Assembly: GCF_004379255.2 (NCBI RefSeq)
Contig: NC_056041.1
Coordinates: 19,375,559 to 19,439,558, forward strand
From: Salvia splendens
Lineage: Eukaryota; Streptophyta; Magnoliopsida; Lamiales; Lamiaceae
Direction of reading: 5' to 3'
Length of the DNA stretch: 64,000 nt
The notes under the pieces are model-generated. The model was not told the DNA's origin. It did no database searches and saw only the letters and a program-made list of their open reading frames with translations. The translations under genes and the position numbers were made by a program. This document shows, piece by piece, positions 46,090 to 55,756 of this stretch. Every line of letters begins with the position of its first letter. Within the stretch, counting starts at the first letter, position 1.

Positions 46090-46101
46090 CTTGAGGGGGA
46101 G
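46090..46101 (+). promoter_or_regulatory. Polypurine tract of the non-autonomous element
   Basis: TTGAGGGGGAG lies directly before the 3' LTR start TGTTGGAA. Confidence 0.82.
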
Positions 46102-46382
46102 TGTTGGAATGAAGAATCAATTAATTAGAGAACAAGGAATAAGAGATTAAGTTATTGCAAGAATAATGAACGAAATCAATTAAAGATTATGGAAAATCAA
46201 ATCAAGAAGATATTTATGGAATTAGAATATATTTTCCATGTATAGCTAGAATTAGAGCCTATAAAAGGTGGTATAACCATGGAGAGAATTAATTCAAGTC
46301 TAATACAATGTAATCGATAAAGCTTTTAGCGTCTTTTACTTTCTGCAATAGTCTTTTATTTTCCGCATTTTATTTTTCAACA
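46102..46382 (+). repeat. 3' LTR of the non-autonomous element
   Basis: 281 bp, about 95% identical to 28609-28889. Followed by AATTC, against AATTA at the left flank. Confidence 0.88.
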
Positions 46383-46670
46383 AATTCATGTATTTCTGCT
46401 GCACAATCCTTACAATATCCTCAAAATGGTAAACCTAAGAGTGAGGGCTTTTAAAGGTCTTATTAATTTGTTTGGAGTTATTGACAAATATTGACAAACT
46501 TAATGCTAGTAATTAACGCCCGGTTAACATCATTAATTAGGTAATTCGTGTTCGCCCTAGTAACCCTGAAGTCATTATTTGAATATCATAACTGTGATTT
46601 AAATAGACTAAAGTAGTTAAATCATATTCTTGGAATTCTCTTATCTATTTTCTCAAACTCTCTTTAATTA

Positions 46671-46863
46671 TTTTTGTTACTTGTACTATTTAGTTGTTTT
46701 TTCTCTAATTTTAGTTCATTTTTGTTACTTGTACTATTTAGTTGTTTTTACTCTAATTTTAGTTCAAACCAACAAAATTCTGTTTTTTCAAATAGTATAA
46801 GATGCTTAGGGAGTGTTATTATGTTTTTTCAAATAGTATAAGATGCTTAGGGAGTGTTTGGTT
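46671..46863. repeat. Two adjacent tandem duplications (48 bp and 41 bp)
   Basis: A unit beginning TTTTTGTTACTTGTACTATT is repeated at 46671-46718 and 46719-46766. Directly after it, a unit beginning GTTTTTTCAAATAGTATAAG is repeated at 46782-46822 and 46823-46863. Both pairs are almost identical. Confidence 0.8.
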
Positions 46864-47972
46864 GGTCTGTTAGGGCTCCTAATTGAGCCATTTCTTACCC
46901 TATCTGGTGTTTGGTTGGTGTTTTTGGCCCAGGCCCGGAAAAAAAACCCCATTAATTTCTTGAGTTACCCTAACTTCCCTTCTAACCTCATTCACCGTAA
47001 CTGACTATTTGAGTAATGGTATATTGATTAGAAATTTCCCCAATTAACCCCAACCCTGCGAATTTGACTTGAGTTACCCTAAGTAATGGCATACTTGTAG
47101 TGCCCATAGAATCATCAGACGAGAGCTTCGGCGGTCGTGAGTCGGTCCTTAAACTGAAAAAACAACATTCAAAGATTTAGTAAGTATTGAAAGCCTGGAT
47201 GTAGTTGCGTGTCATTCATTCGTTCTAAAATTTGTGAAGGACAACATCGATATTTCACAGGAAGCTTATGAAACTAGAACAACAAAACAAGCATATCGAG
47301 TATTTGCTCGACAAGATCGAAATTTGACTGAGTTTTCTCCAAATTAAATAAAGAAGTCATGTTGTGATCATAGTCAAATAAGCTGCCGACAATAGTGAAT
47401 TTGTCCAAATATATTGTAGAAACAAAATTTCAATAATAGAAAGGTGAATTATCAAAGTGGTTATAACTGCATCACTCATAGAGCAAGACCTGCACAGTAG
47501 CATACAAGAATTCTACCATGTTTCAACATGATAGATATCTAAAAAATATTGATGCAAAATCAAATCAAATTAAAACACTAAAACCAATCCAAAGAAAGTG
47601 ATGCTAAAGGAAAAACCAGTCAATCCAACATGTCATTATGAACTACCAATACATGAAGTATTAAATCTTCCAAACATAATAGTAGATCAAAATCTTGGAA
47701 AATCTATCACCAAATTGGCATCATAACTAAAGACGTAAATTGGATAGCATTTCCAAATCTAACTAAATACAAGCATTCTGCAATTGGTGATACAGATTCA
47801 TAAAAGTAGATGCATAAGAACGACGTATTTGCTCGACAAGATCGAACTTTGACAGAGTTTCTCCAAAAACACGTTTACACAGCATGCCATTTGGGAAAAC
47901 GAAGTCGGATCAAATTTCTACACCAATACGACAACATTAATCAGTATTTGCGAGTGTAAATCCATATCGAGC
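46864..47972. other. Non-coding interior left of the Harbinger element
   Basis: No ORF with a recognisable domain. A segment with GCTCGACAAGATCGAA is found twice (about 47308 and 47829), each time with GACTGAGTTTTCTCCAAA-like text after it. Confidence 0.4.
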
Positions 47973-47975
47973 TTA

Positions 47976-49548
47976 GGGCATCCATAAGGGGGCGCCCTAA
48001 GGCGCGCCACGTCATCAGTTTTATCCTCCTACCCCCCACCTGCAATGGGGCGCCCTAAGGCGCGCCGTATATGTTTATTACTATTATTTTGTTAATTAAT
48101 TTAAATATTTTCAAATATATAATGCAAACTAATTTAAAAACACAACGAGTAACTAAAAACCGGCGAAGATTGCATTAATTACACAAAAGTTACACGATTC
48201 AAGTTGGCTAATCTACGCAATTCCCAACTTTCGGCGCAGCTAATCGATCAATCCCAGGATATATTAGGCTTCGGCGGGGTCCGTACACTTCTTGAGGACC
48301 TTGTGCGTCTGCAACAACGTCTTCGCCATCGAGGTTGTTGCCAACGACTCATACGCAGCGGCCGTCGGGGTCGGGGTCGGGATCGGTGATGGCGCGGTGG
48401 CGGTCGAGGATGATGTCGCCGCCGCCTTCCCCCATGTACGTCCGGTTGAGGTCCACCGGCCGAGTTCCGCTTTCGCTGCTCGTGTAACCACCAACTTCGG
48501 TGGTCTTCGTCCTCTTTGTCGCCCCGGTGTGCAGAATCCCGTCCTGAAACTTCTGCTTGTCCCTCAAGAGCGCCCAGATGGCCTCTTGCTTGAAGTGGCC
48601 GTACAGGGACTGGTACGACAACAGCGCTTTAGCGCGCACGTCGCTCAAGCTCTCGCCGCTCCCCTGCTCCCTCGCGCACTTCTCGTACTCTGACGCAAAC
48701 AGGTTGACTTGCTTCTTCACCTGATCCCAGTGCCTGCGGAGCTGCTCCCGTTGGCGCTTGTAAGCGCTCGGCGGCTTCGCAACATTGTAGCGCTCGGCAA
48801 TGAGCTCCCAGTACGCCACCTGCCTCTGGTTGTTCGCGAATATCGGGTCCTCCGATATATCCACCCAACCCCTCGCCAATACGAGGGTTTTATCCGGCTG
48901 GTAGTTCGTACGGACGGGGGTGTACTCATCACAAGTTCCCGGAGGTGGCAACTTGTACGCGCGCTGCCGGTTCCGCTTCTTTTTGGCGGGGGCGGCTGCG
49001 GGGGCGGATGGGATGGCGTCGGCGCGGCAGGAGGGGGCAACAGGTCGGTTTGGAGACGGCTCCATGTCATCCAAACCATACGATTCCGTACTGAATTCGG
49101 GATCGTACTGCGTGTTGGCGTCGAACGGCCAATATTCGTCGGGTTCTGTACCCGGCCAATGCGCCTCACCAAACATCAGACTATTGGGACTTTAATACAT
49201 TTCGTAGTAAATGTGAGTTTCGAGAGTGGAATCGTGAAATGAAATGTTACAAATGAAGGTAGGGTAGGGGGTATTTATACAAAAAATAAAAAACACGTGC
49301 CATCGTCCGCGCCCATCGTCCGCCGAGCCCACAATGGGGCGCCCAATGGCTTGGACGATAGGCCATCGTCCGCCAAGCCCACACTGGGGCACCCGATGGC
49401 GCGGACGATAGGCCATCGTCCGCGCTTCTTCCGCCGACGATGCATCGGGCGTGGGCGTAGGGCGCGGACGATGGCGGGCACCCACAATGGAGGCATCGTC
49501 CTCGCCCGAGGACGATGACCGCCATCGGGCGCCCCATTGTGGGTGCCC
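47976..49548 (-). mobile_element. PIF/Harbinger element carrying ORF1 only
   Basis: The left end GGGCATCCATAAGGGGGCGC and the reversed right end GGGCACCCACAATGGGGCGC are terminal inverted repeats. TTA target duplications flank the element (47973-47975 and 49549-49551). The 1573-bp element has one long minus-strand frame, an ORF1 Myb-like protein, and no DDE transposase. The right 250 bp are GC-rich with repeated CATCGTCCGC motifs and further terminal-repeat-like copies. It would depend on a transposase supplied elsewhere. Confidence 0.88.
48349..49176 (-). CDS. Harbinger ORF1, Myb/SANT-like DNA-binding accessory protein
   Basis: 275 residues on the minus strand from the ATG at 49176. The N-terminus is acidic and tyrosine-rich (YWPFDANTQYD). 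A basic KKKRNRQR stretch is followed by the trihelix/Myb-like part: LARGWVDISEDPIFANNQRQ, VAYWELIAERYN and KRQREQLRRHWDQVKKQVNLF, a pattern shared with plant Harbinger ORF1 and 'glutathione S-transferase T3-like' proteins. ORF1 is needed with the transposase for Harbinger mobility by binding DNA or transposase. The frame ends within a (GACCCC)-type simple repeat at about 48365-48385. Another frame continues with ESLATTSMAKTLLQTHKVLK, so a slippage frameshift may have removed the natural C-terminus. Confidence 0.72.
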   Translation of the reverse strand: MFGEAHWPGTEPDEYWPFDANTQYDPEFSTESYGLDDMEPSPNRPVAPSCRADAIPSAPAAAPAKKKRNRQRAYKLPPPGTCDEYTPVRTNYQPDKTLVLARGWVDISEDPIFANNQRQVAYWELIAERYNVAKPPSAYKRQREQLRRHWDQVKKQVNLFASEYEKCAREQGSGESLSDVRAKALLSYQSLYGHFKQEAIWALLRDKQKFQDGILHTGATKRTKTTEVGGYTSSESGTRPVDLNRTYMGEGGGDIILDRHRAITDPDPDPDGRCV

Positions 49549-49551
49549 TTA

Positions 49552-49853
49552 CCTCCTTCGAAAAAACGCGGTGCTTTGCTTTGAGAAAGGGTTTCAGCCG
49601 ATGAATAAAGAAGATGTGGCGACTTAGGTGACTATTGGGGGTCAAACATTCTAATTAGAATGAATTAAGTCATTGAAGGATACAATTGTAAACACAATAA
49701 AATTTCATGGGAAAAAATGTCTTTTCCGTATTTCACTTTTGGTAGCATAGATACCAAACATCATATACCAAATATCAAGAAATCATAAATGGGAAACCAA
49801 ACAAGGAGATCAGTTTTTGTAACTTAAGAAATGGTTTATCATTTCTTGCCCAA
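49552..49853. other. Non-coding flank between Harbinger and the second Athila
   Basis: AT-rich and without ORFs of note. It probably belongs to the older hAT-like repeat. Confidence 0.4.
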
Positions 49854-51055
49854 TGGCGGGGCACGGATAGCAGCTGCGGAATATGGATTTTTTATTCAAG
49901 TTATATGGAAGAGATAACTAAACCGGATGGAACAGTTAGCAAATGTCGTTGCCACTTGATCACGTTGCTCTCGCTCTCGCGCACCACCAATATAATTTAT
50001 AAACTCCCAATTTTGCACTACTTTAACAGTAAAGCGGCAAGTTCGGGGTCGATCCCACAGAGAAGCTAGTGTATCGAGTGTGTGCGTAGTGAATAGGGGT
50101 TTGGCTGCTGCCACGCTTTAACTTTGAGAGTTTTTAACTACTGGTTTTACTTTAGACAGAAAAGTAACTAACTATTTGCTCAAGGGAATTTTAACTATTG
50201 GGTCAAGTGAATTTCAGAACATTAACTACTTAGAACAGTAAACACGATGACGAAAACAGAACAACTTCGATTTTATACTCAAAACCCAAACGAGTACATC
50301 GATCATGCAGAATTTAAAAAGCTCGAAACTTTAACTACAAAGCAACTTGAAATTTAACTAAGCTAACACTTCGGAAAATACGAAAGCAAGTAAAACCGAG
50401 AAGATCCTCGGCGGAAAACTTGAGATAACGCCTACAGATATAGAGTATTCTGTAGCGCTCACTTCGGTCGCCCTTTAACTAAACGTTTCTCTATATAAGC
50501 TATCTAGAGAACTGAGCTAACTAATCGAAAAAAACTAAAGACGGAAAGGTAAAAGATCCCCCCTTTAATGTGGAGGCACATCCTCTATTTATAGGCTCGG
50601 CACGACCTCCAGCTGGATAACGATCTTGGCAGGGAATATTCGCTCATGTTGAGAGTGAGCGACTCATTGATTGCTACGTGCTTTCCTTCTAGAATGACGA
50701 CGCTTTTCAGTAACAGATTCATGACTCAGCTCCGTCCTTGCGTCTCATATATCAGCACGTGTCCCCTTCTTGAACGTTGCCCTTGATAACAGAATGATGC
50801 GCACCATCTAGCTCATTGCCTCAAATGTCCTTCTTTTGGAAGCCAGTGGTCCCCTCCTTGACTGCTTGATTACCCCCCTTGATCAACTCCCCCGATTCCT
50901 GGCCTTTTTTCGCCTATTGTACTTGCTTGATCAGTTTGGCCTTGTTGCCTTGGTCAAGCGGCATTCCTGCACATTTAACACTTGCTTTGCGCGATAAAAT
51001 CGATCAAGTAGCGTACATTTTACCCCTAAACCGATGCATGAAATGGGCCTTATCA
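49854..51055 (-). repeat. 3' LTR of the second Athila
   Basis: About 1202 bp. The minus strand starts TGATAAGGCCC and ends CCCCGCCA. TATA-like CCTATAAATAGAGG at about 50582-50595 (minus). Confidence 0.88.
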
Positions 51056-51075
51056 AACTGCTCACACTTAAAACA
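51056..51075 (-). promoter_or_regulatory. Polypurine tract of the second Athila
   Basis: The minus strand reads TTTTAAGTGTGAGCAGTT next to the LTR start, the same core motif as in the first Athila. Confidence 0.7.
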
Positions 51076-51881
51076 TACTTGTCCCCAAGTATAAAGAAAA
51101 AGAAAAGAAAAAGATAAAACAAATTTCAGGCATGGTTTACTCATTTCAAGAAAGTAAAAGAAGACGAAAAAGAAAACAAGACTCGAAATAAAAACACATA
51201 TTCACATAGATGCATTAGATCGAATAAATTTTCAACAATCATACCCGAGGTCGAGGTCAATCCATTTACCAGCACCTTATGTTTCTTCCTTTTCGCTTTT
51301 ACTTGATCAAGGTGTAAGTTCGTCAAGATTGCTCAATTTTAAAACCACTGTTGGATTCACTCAGTCACTCATTTCTCACCAGAGATGTCAGGACTGTTCA
51401 CTCGGTATTGCCATAAATTTAATACCACGAATCGGATTGCACAAGATAGTTCCTTATGGTCTTTGTTTCGGGTGTAATGGGACTTAAGGGTAGTGGTGTA
51501 TCAGGGTAGGGTCCTAGGGGTTCTAAAAAATATAAACTGTAAAAAGAAAAACACATGAGTCAAGCGACCAAAGATTTGAACTTTTTATTTTGCCACTGGA
51601 TATCTTACTTGGTCAGTGGCAACTTCTAGCCTTTAATTTTTGGCTTAATTCTCTAACTTTCGACTACTGGGTCAGGCTATAATTTTCTTTTTCCTGCCCT
51701 CTTTTTCTCAAACTTTTCTCAGCTCTTTTTCCCGACATTTTTTTTGATGACTTGATTTCTCTGACTTGATCAACCTGATTGACTAACTTGTTCAACCCGG
51801 CTACCCTTTTATTTTGACTTTCTATCGGTATCCCCTTTCCTTTTGAAATTAACTCATCTCTCTGACCCCTTTTCCTCACGT

Positions 51882-51924
<43 letters not shown>

Positions 51925-52433
51925 ATATGGAAGTTGGATTGGGTTTCAAAAGAACGGGTAAATGTGTATTTGGGCTCAATGTGGTTAACTAAGGGGTGCC
52001 TTGCTTGACTAGGCGGGTTCATGGAGCGAAAGAAGAAAAGGCTCAATTGGTTAAGTTCTAATGCCTTTAGTCCTCACTACTTGTACAATTTTCATCTAAA
52101 TATTAAAAATCAGCCTCTAGTAAAATATTTTTTCTTTGTAAAAATAGTAGAAAGTGTTCTACTTTGGCTTATAACTCACATATAGAGAGGCTTCACAGTA
52201 TGTTTAAAAATTAAGCATTTCCATCATACTTGCGTCGTTCAAACTGATCAAGTTTTTACAATAAAGTTTCTACATGTAAACATACTGAGTCCTTTTTCTA
52301 ACTCTTCCCAAAGTAATCAAGTCTTCCACTTATCCAATTTCATGCATACTGCCCTAATTACTAACTGATAATTTGTATTTCAAAATTTTGACATGAACGA
52401 TTTTTTATTTCCTGGAACTAACCCTCATCCCTC
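51076..52433 (-). other. 3' UTR of the second Athila
   Basis: Non-coding. Includes a (TA)n microsatellite at about 51884-51920. Confidence 0.55.
51884..51920. repeat. (TA)n microsatellite
   Basis: About 18 uninterrupted TA dinucleotides. Confidence 0.92.
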
Positions 52434-52475
52434 CCACTGCATATGAACTCGTCCACGAGGGACTGGATGCAGTGG
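52434..52475 (-). repeat. Large hairpin in the 3' UTR of the second Athila
   Basis: A 9-bp stem, CCACTGCAT with ATGCAGTGG, encloses a smaller stem (GTCC/GGAC, loop ACGAG). Same position and shape as 33412-33453, with altered but still complementary bases. Confidence 0.75.
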
Positions 52476-52520
52476 AAAAAGGGTTAGGCAAAGGCAACGG
52501 CTCAACAAAAACAAGGAAAA

Positions 52521-52688
52521 CTTCTCACACTTAGACCAGACACTGGGTTAAGTGTGAGACAGTGCCAACAATCAAACATGCCAAATAAAAAGCAACAACC
52601 AAAACAGATAAGACAGACAAACAAACATAACAAAAACAAACATGCATAACTTCTCACACTTAGACCCAACACAGGTGTAAGTGTGAGG
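52521..52688 (-). repeat. Two PPT-like hairpins
   Basis: CTCACACTTA pairs with TAAGTGTGAG at 52524-52558 and again at about 52653-52687. The arms match the PPT motif at 51056-51075 and the hairpins at 33521-33736. Confidence 0.72.
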
Positions 52689-52773
52689 TGGAGCAGAATA
52701 TCAGTTATACAAACCAAAATAAATAAAAGTAAAATTGTGTAAACTTGAAATGACTGAGATTGGGGGGATGTAC

Positions 52774-55120
52774 TTAGTGCTTCCTGGGAGGTTGTCCAGG
52801 GGATGCTGAGGGTGGCCTGGAGGATGATGGGCGCCTGGTCGGAGGAGAGCTTGTAGAGGGAGGTGGTGGTTGGCTGGCAGGGCTTTGATTGTGGGTGGTT
52901 CCCAGCAACCTGGCCAGCAGGACCAGTTGTGAATTTGAATTCTCTACCAGCTGCGTCAAAGTTCGCTCCACTTGGAGCTTCCATGCATCGTCAGCACGCG
53001 TAGCCTCCTCACGCTCCATCCTCGGTGTGGGCACCCATTGTGCACTTTTCTCATCTTCTTCTTCAGAGGTCGCTGGGGTTTGCTCAGGCCTCGTTCTCCT
53101 TCTGGGTTGGCTTCTTTGTTGCTCCCGCCGACCGGCTGCATAAAGTTGAAGACCCCCTCCTTGCGTCTTCTCCAGTACCTGAGTTCTAACAAAAAAATCA
53201 AGGTCAAACAATTCAGGACTGGGGCAAAGGGTGGGACGTCCGACACACTGCATAATCCAATTCCTCCTCAAATAAGCTCCGAGGAGGTGGCAGACGTTTA
53301 GATGGCGGGCAACGCGGGTAGCAATTTGATTTATGGAGTAAGCTAACCGAAATCCCAGATGGACCTTCCTCTCCTCTCTCATACTCCACATAAAGTAGAG
53401 TTCGGACATGGTAATGATTGACAGCGTATTGGCTTGTCCGAGGAGATTACAGGCTAGGTATATCTGTACTAGGCGGAGGGCCGGATCAGCAATGTGATGA
53501 CCTATGGACTCAGAGGCTGTGAAGGTAGGGGCAGGTCCGTTGCATAGGGCCTTCCAGACGACCTGCTGATCGAAATCAGGTTTCCTATGAGGGAGACCGA
53601 TATCCCGCCCAACCCAGTACCCGTTAGCCACCTGGCCTTTTGTGTAGAGGCCCATCCGGATGGAGAACTCATTAAGGCTCATCAGTTGATCCTGGCCAAA
53701 CACCCTAAAGGAGGCACTCCTGTCCTCCAGGTCAGTGCTTCCGGTGAACCAGAAGGATGTGAAAAACTCTTTGGCCAGGACCTCCGGTACGAGGGTCTCA
53801 TCAACCTATAGCAACCATTCAAACCCAATGCTGGCAATGTATTCAGTAAACCTCTCCTTCATCAGGATTTCTTCCAGGGACGGCTGGTCCAACATCTTCC
53901 CCGCCTTCAACCTCTTCTAGAGCGTTACCCTTTGACGGACTTCCTCCTGCCACTTAGGGTTATCAAATTCCAGCATCTGTTGTAGAAGAGCTGGGGTCAA
54001 AACCACGTGCTGGTGAGAGTAGGTGGTGGCGGAAGGTGTTGCAGGCCTTCCTTGTTGCCTTCTAGATGTTCGGGACCATCGCAACTCTTGTTCCTCCGTA
54101 TCACTGCCCTCATCTCTATCTCTTGGCAGTGGGGAGGCGGGCTCGGAATCACCTGCAATGACGATCCCTACTTTAGCAGGGCGGCTTCTCTTGGGAGGAG
54201 GAAGAACACTCTTCCCCTTCCCCTTTCTCTTTCTCTCTCTCTTCCCTGGCCAGGCTGTCCTCCTCAGCCTCTGTCTCCTCTTCAGCCTCCCTGACCCGTT
54301 GATACTCTGGCTCTTCCTCGTCCACCAGCCGCCGCACTACGCGGGGCGTCTTCTCTGTCGTCTCCCCTTCTTCTCTGGTCTTCAGAGCTACCGCTTCCTC
54401 CAGGAGCCGATCCATTGTTATACGGTGCGTTTGACGGTGCAGCGGCTCCTTCTCCTTCTCATCCTCCCCATAGACGAACAACGTGTGGTAATCATCCACC
54501 TCTTCGTCGTTGATTTCGCCGCCTTCAGACAAATGCGACTCATGGATTGAAGTGGAGCCGCCACCCCTTGCTGGTGACGGAATAGGAAATGGCTGCTCAT
54601 AGTCCTCCCTCCATCCTTCCTTGTCAGAGGCTTCCCCGGTGTGTTGCTCCGGCTGGATAAGGGTAAATGTTGGAGAGGGAGACGAAGGTTGGGCTATGGG
54701 AGATGGTAGAGGTTGGATGGGAGAGTTGCTTTTGGGAGGAGATGGTGGGGAATTTCGTGGTGTAGGACTTGGGGTATAAGATGTAGGAGGGGCGGATGGG
54801 GTTTCTGTTCTGGGGGAAAAAGAATGAGCAGGGTCCTTAGAGAGGGACAACCCAAGTCTAGCTTTGAGTGTGGCGTAGGCCGTCGCATTGTCCATCTCGG
54901 AGGGTATATTCCGGAGGATTTTATCGAGGCGCATTAGAGCCTCTTCATCCACTTCTGGATGTGGAGTGGCGGTGCTGGTTTGTGGTGAAGTGGTGGTTGG
55001 AGTAGAAGGGTTAGTATTTTCTTGACGAGCCTGGGATGAAGTTTCCCGGTCACCACTCTCGGTGCCGGCGTCGGAGGATGAAGATGAAGTTGGGAGTTGC
55101 TCGATCAACATTCTTACCAT
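52774..55120 (-). pseudogene. Broken ORF3 (Athila env-position protein) of the second Athila
   Basis: The N-terminal part (55120-54173, 315 residues) is S/T/P-rich, then acidic and K/E-rich. The C-terminal part (53703-52774, 309 residues) is in another frame. It contains LRLVQIYLACNLLGQAN and SELYFMWSMREERKVHLGF, closely parallel to LRLVQLFLGYNLLGQSN and TELYLMWCAKRGKKLHLGF of the first element. Stops and shifts lie between (about 53700-54170). The C-terminus is P/S-rich rather than coiled-coil. No transmembrane segment was recognised. Confidence 0.7.
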
Positions 55121-55756
55121 GGGTGGTTCTTGGCGGAGAAGATGATAATGATTTGGGCAAGGGTTTGGAACTAGGAGCTATATGGGAGAGTAAATGGAAT
55201 GTACTGTAGTTGCTTTGGTTAAAAGTGCAATACGGCTCTGAGATCTTCCTATTATACTGATATCACGGATGTTGGGATCCCTGACTGTTGAGATCCCAGT
55301 GACTGTTCAAATCTCTGCGACTCTTCGCGCACAGGTGCGCCTTTTCAGAGTGTCAGGTGGCAAAGCTTCTCCGATACGCTTCATCGTTCTCTCCAGGACG
55401 TCCTTTTACTGTGACAGTTGGCGTCGTCTGGCACCTCTTCAATGGCTGTACACGTCCTATCATCACCTGCCCTGATCAATGCAAGTACTGTACCACCAAT
55501 TAAATTCGAATTGCACTGATCAAGTGGACAATCAATTCCCGACAAATAATTCCACTTTATCAGTCTCCTTCTTTACTTCCGACTTTTAATTTTCCTAAGA
55601 TTTAAAAACTAACACATGAAAAACTATTTACACTAACTACAAAGGACTTGACCGAGTTCCCCTAGGATGTCACTTGATCAGTTTAATAGATTAAGAATTT
55701 GTTGCTTGATCAACTAGACTACCCATGAGTACCTGATCACTCTTTTTACCTGCTCA
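55121..55756 (-). other. Spacer between the pol remnant and ORF3 of the second Athila
   Basis: Non-coding, at the position of the 36729-37280 spacer in the first element. Confidence 0.4.

Larger units (their letters stand above)
28609..46382 (+). mobile_element. Non-autonomous LTR retroelement, split by an Athila insertion
   Basis: Two 281-bp LTRs (28609-28889 and 46102-46382) start TGTTGGAA and end TTCAACA. They are followed at the left by an initiator-Met primer-binding site and preceded at the right by a polypurine tract. The flanks AATTA and AATTC resemble a 5-bp target duplication with one change. About 14 LTR differences (5%) were counted by eye. The remaining interior (28905-30225 and 44968-46101) shows no RT, integrase or protease. 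It holds K/E/R-rich broken frames on the left and a minisatellite on the right. The short LTR and PBS suggest a copia-derived non-autonomous family. Confidence 0.8.
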
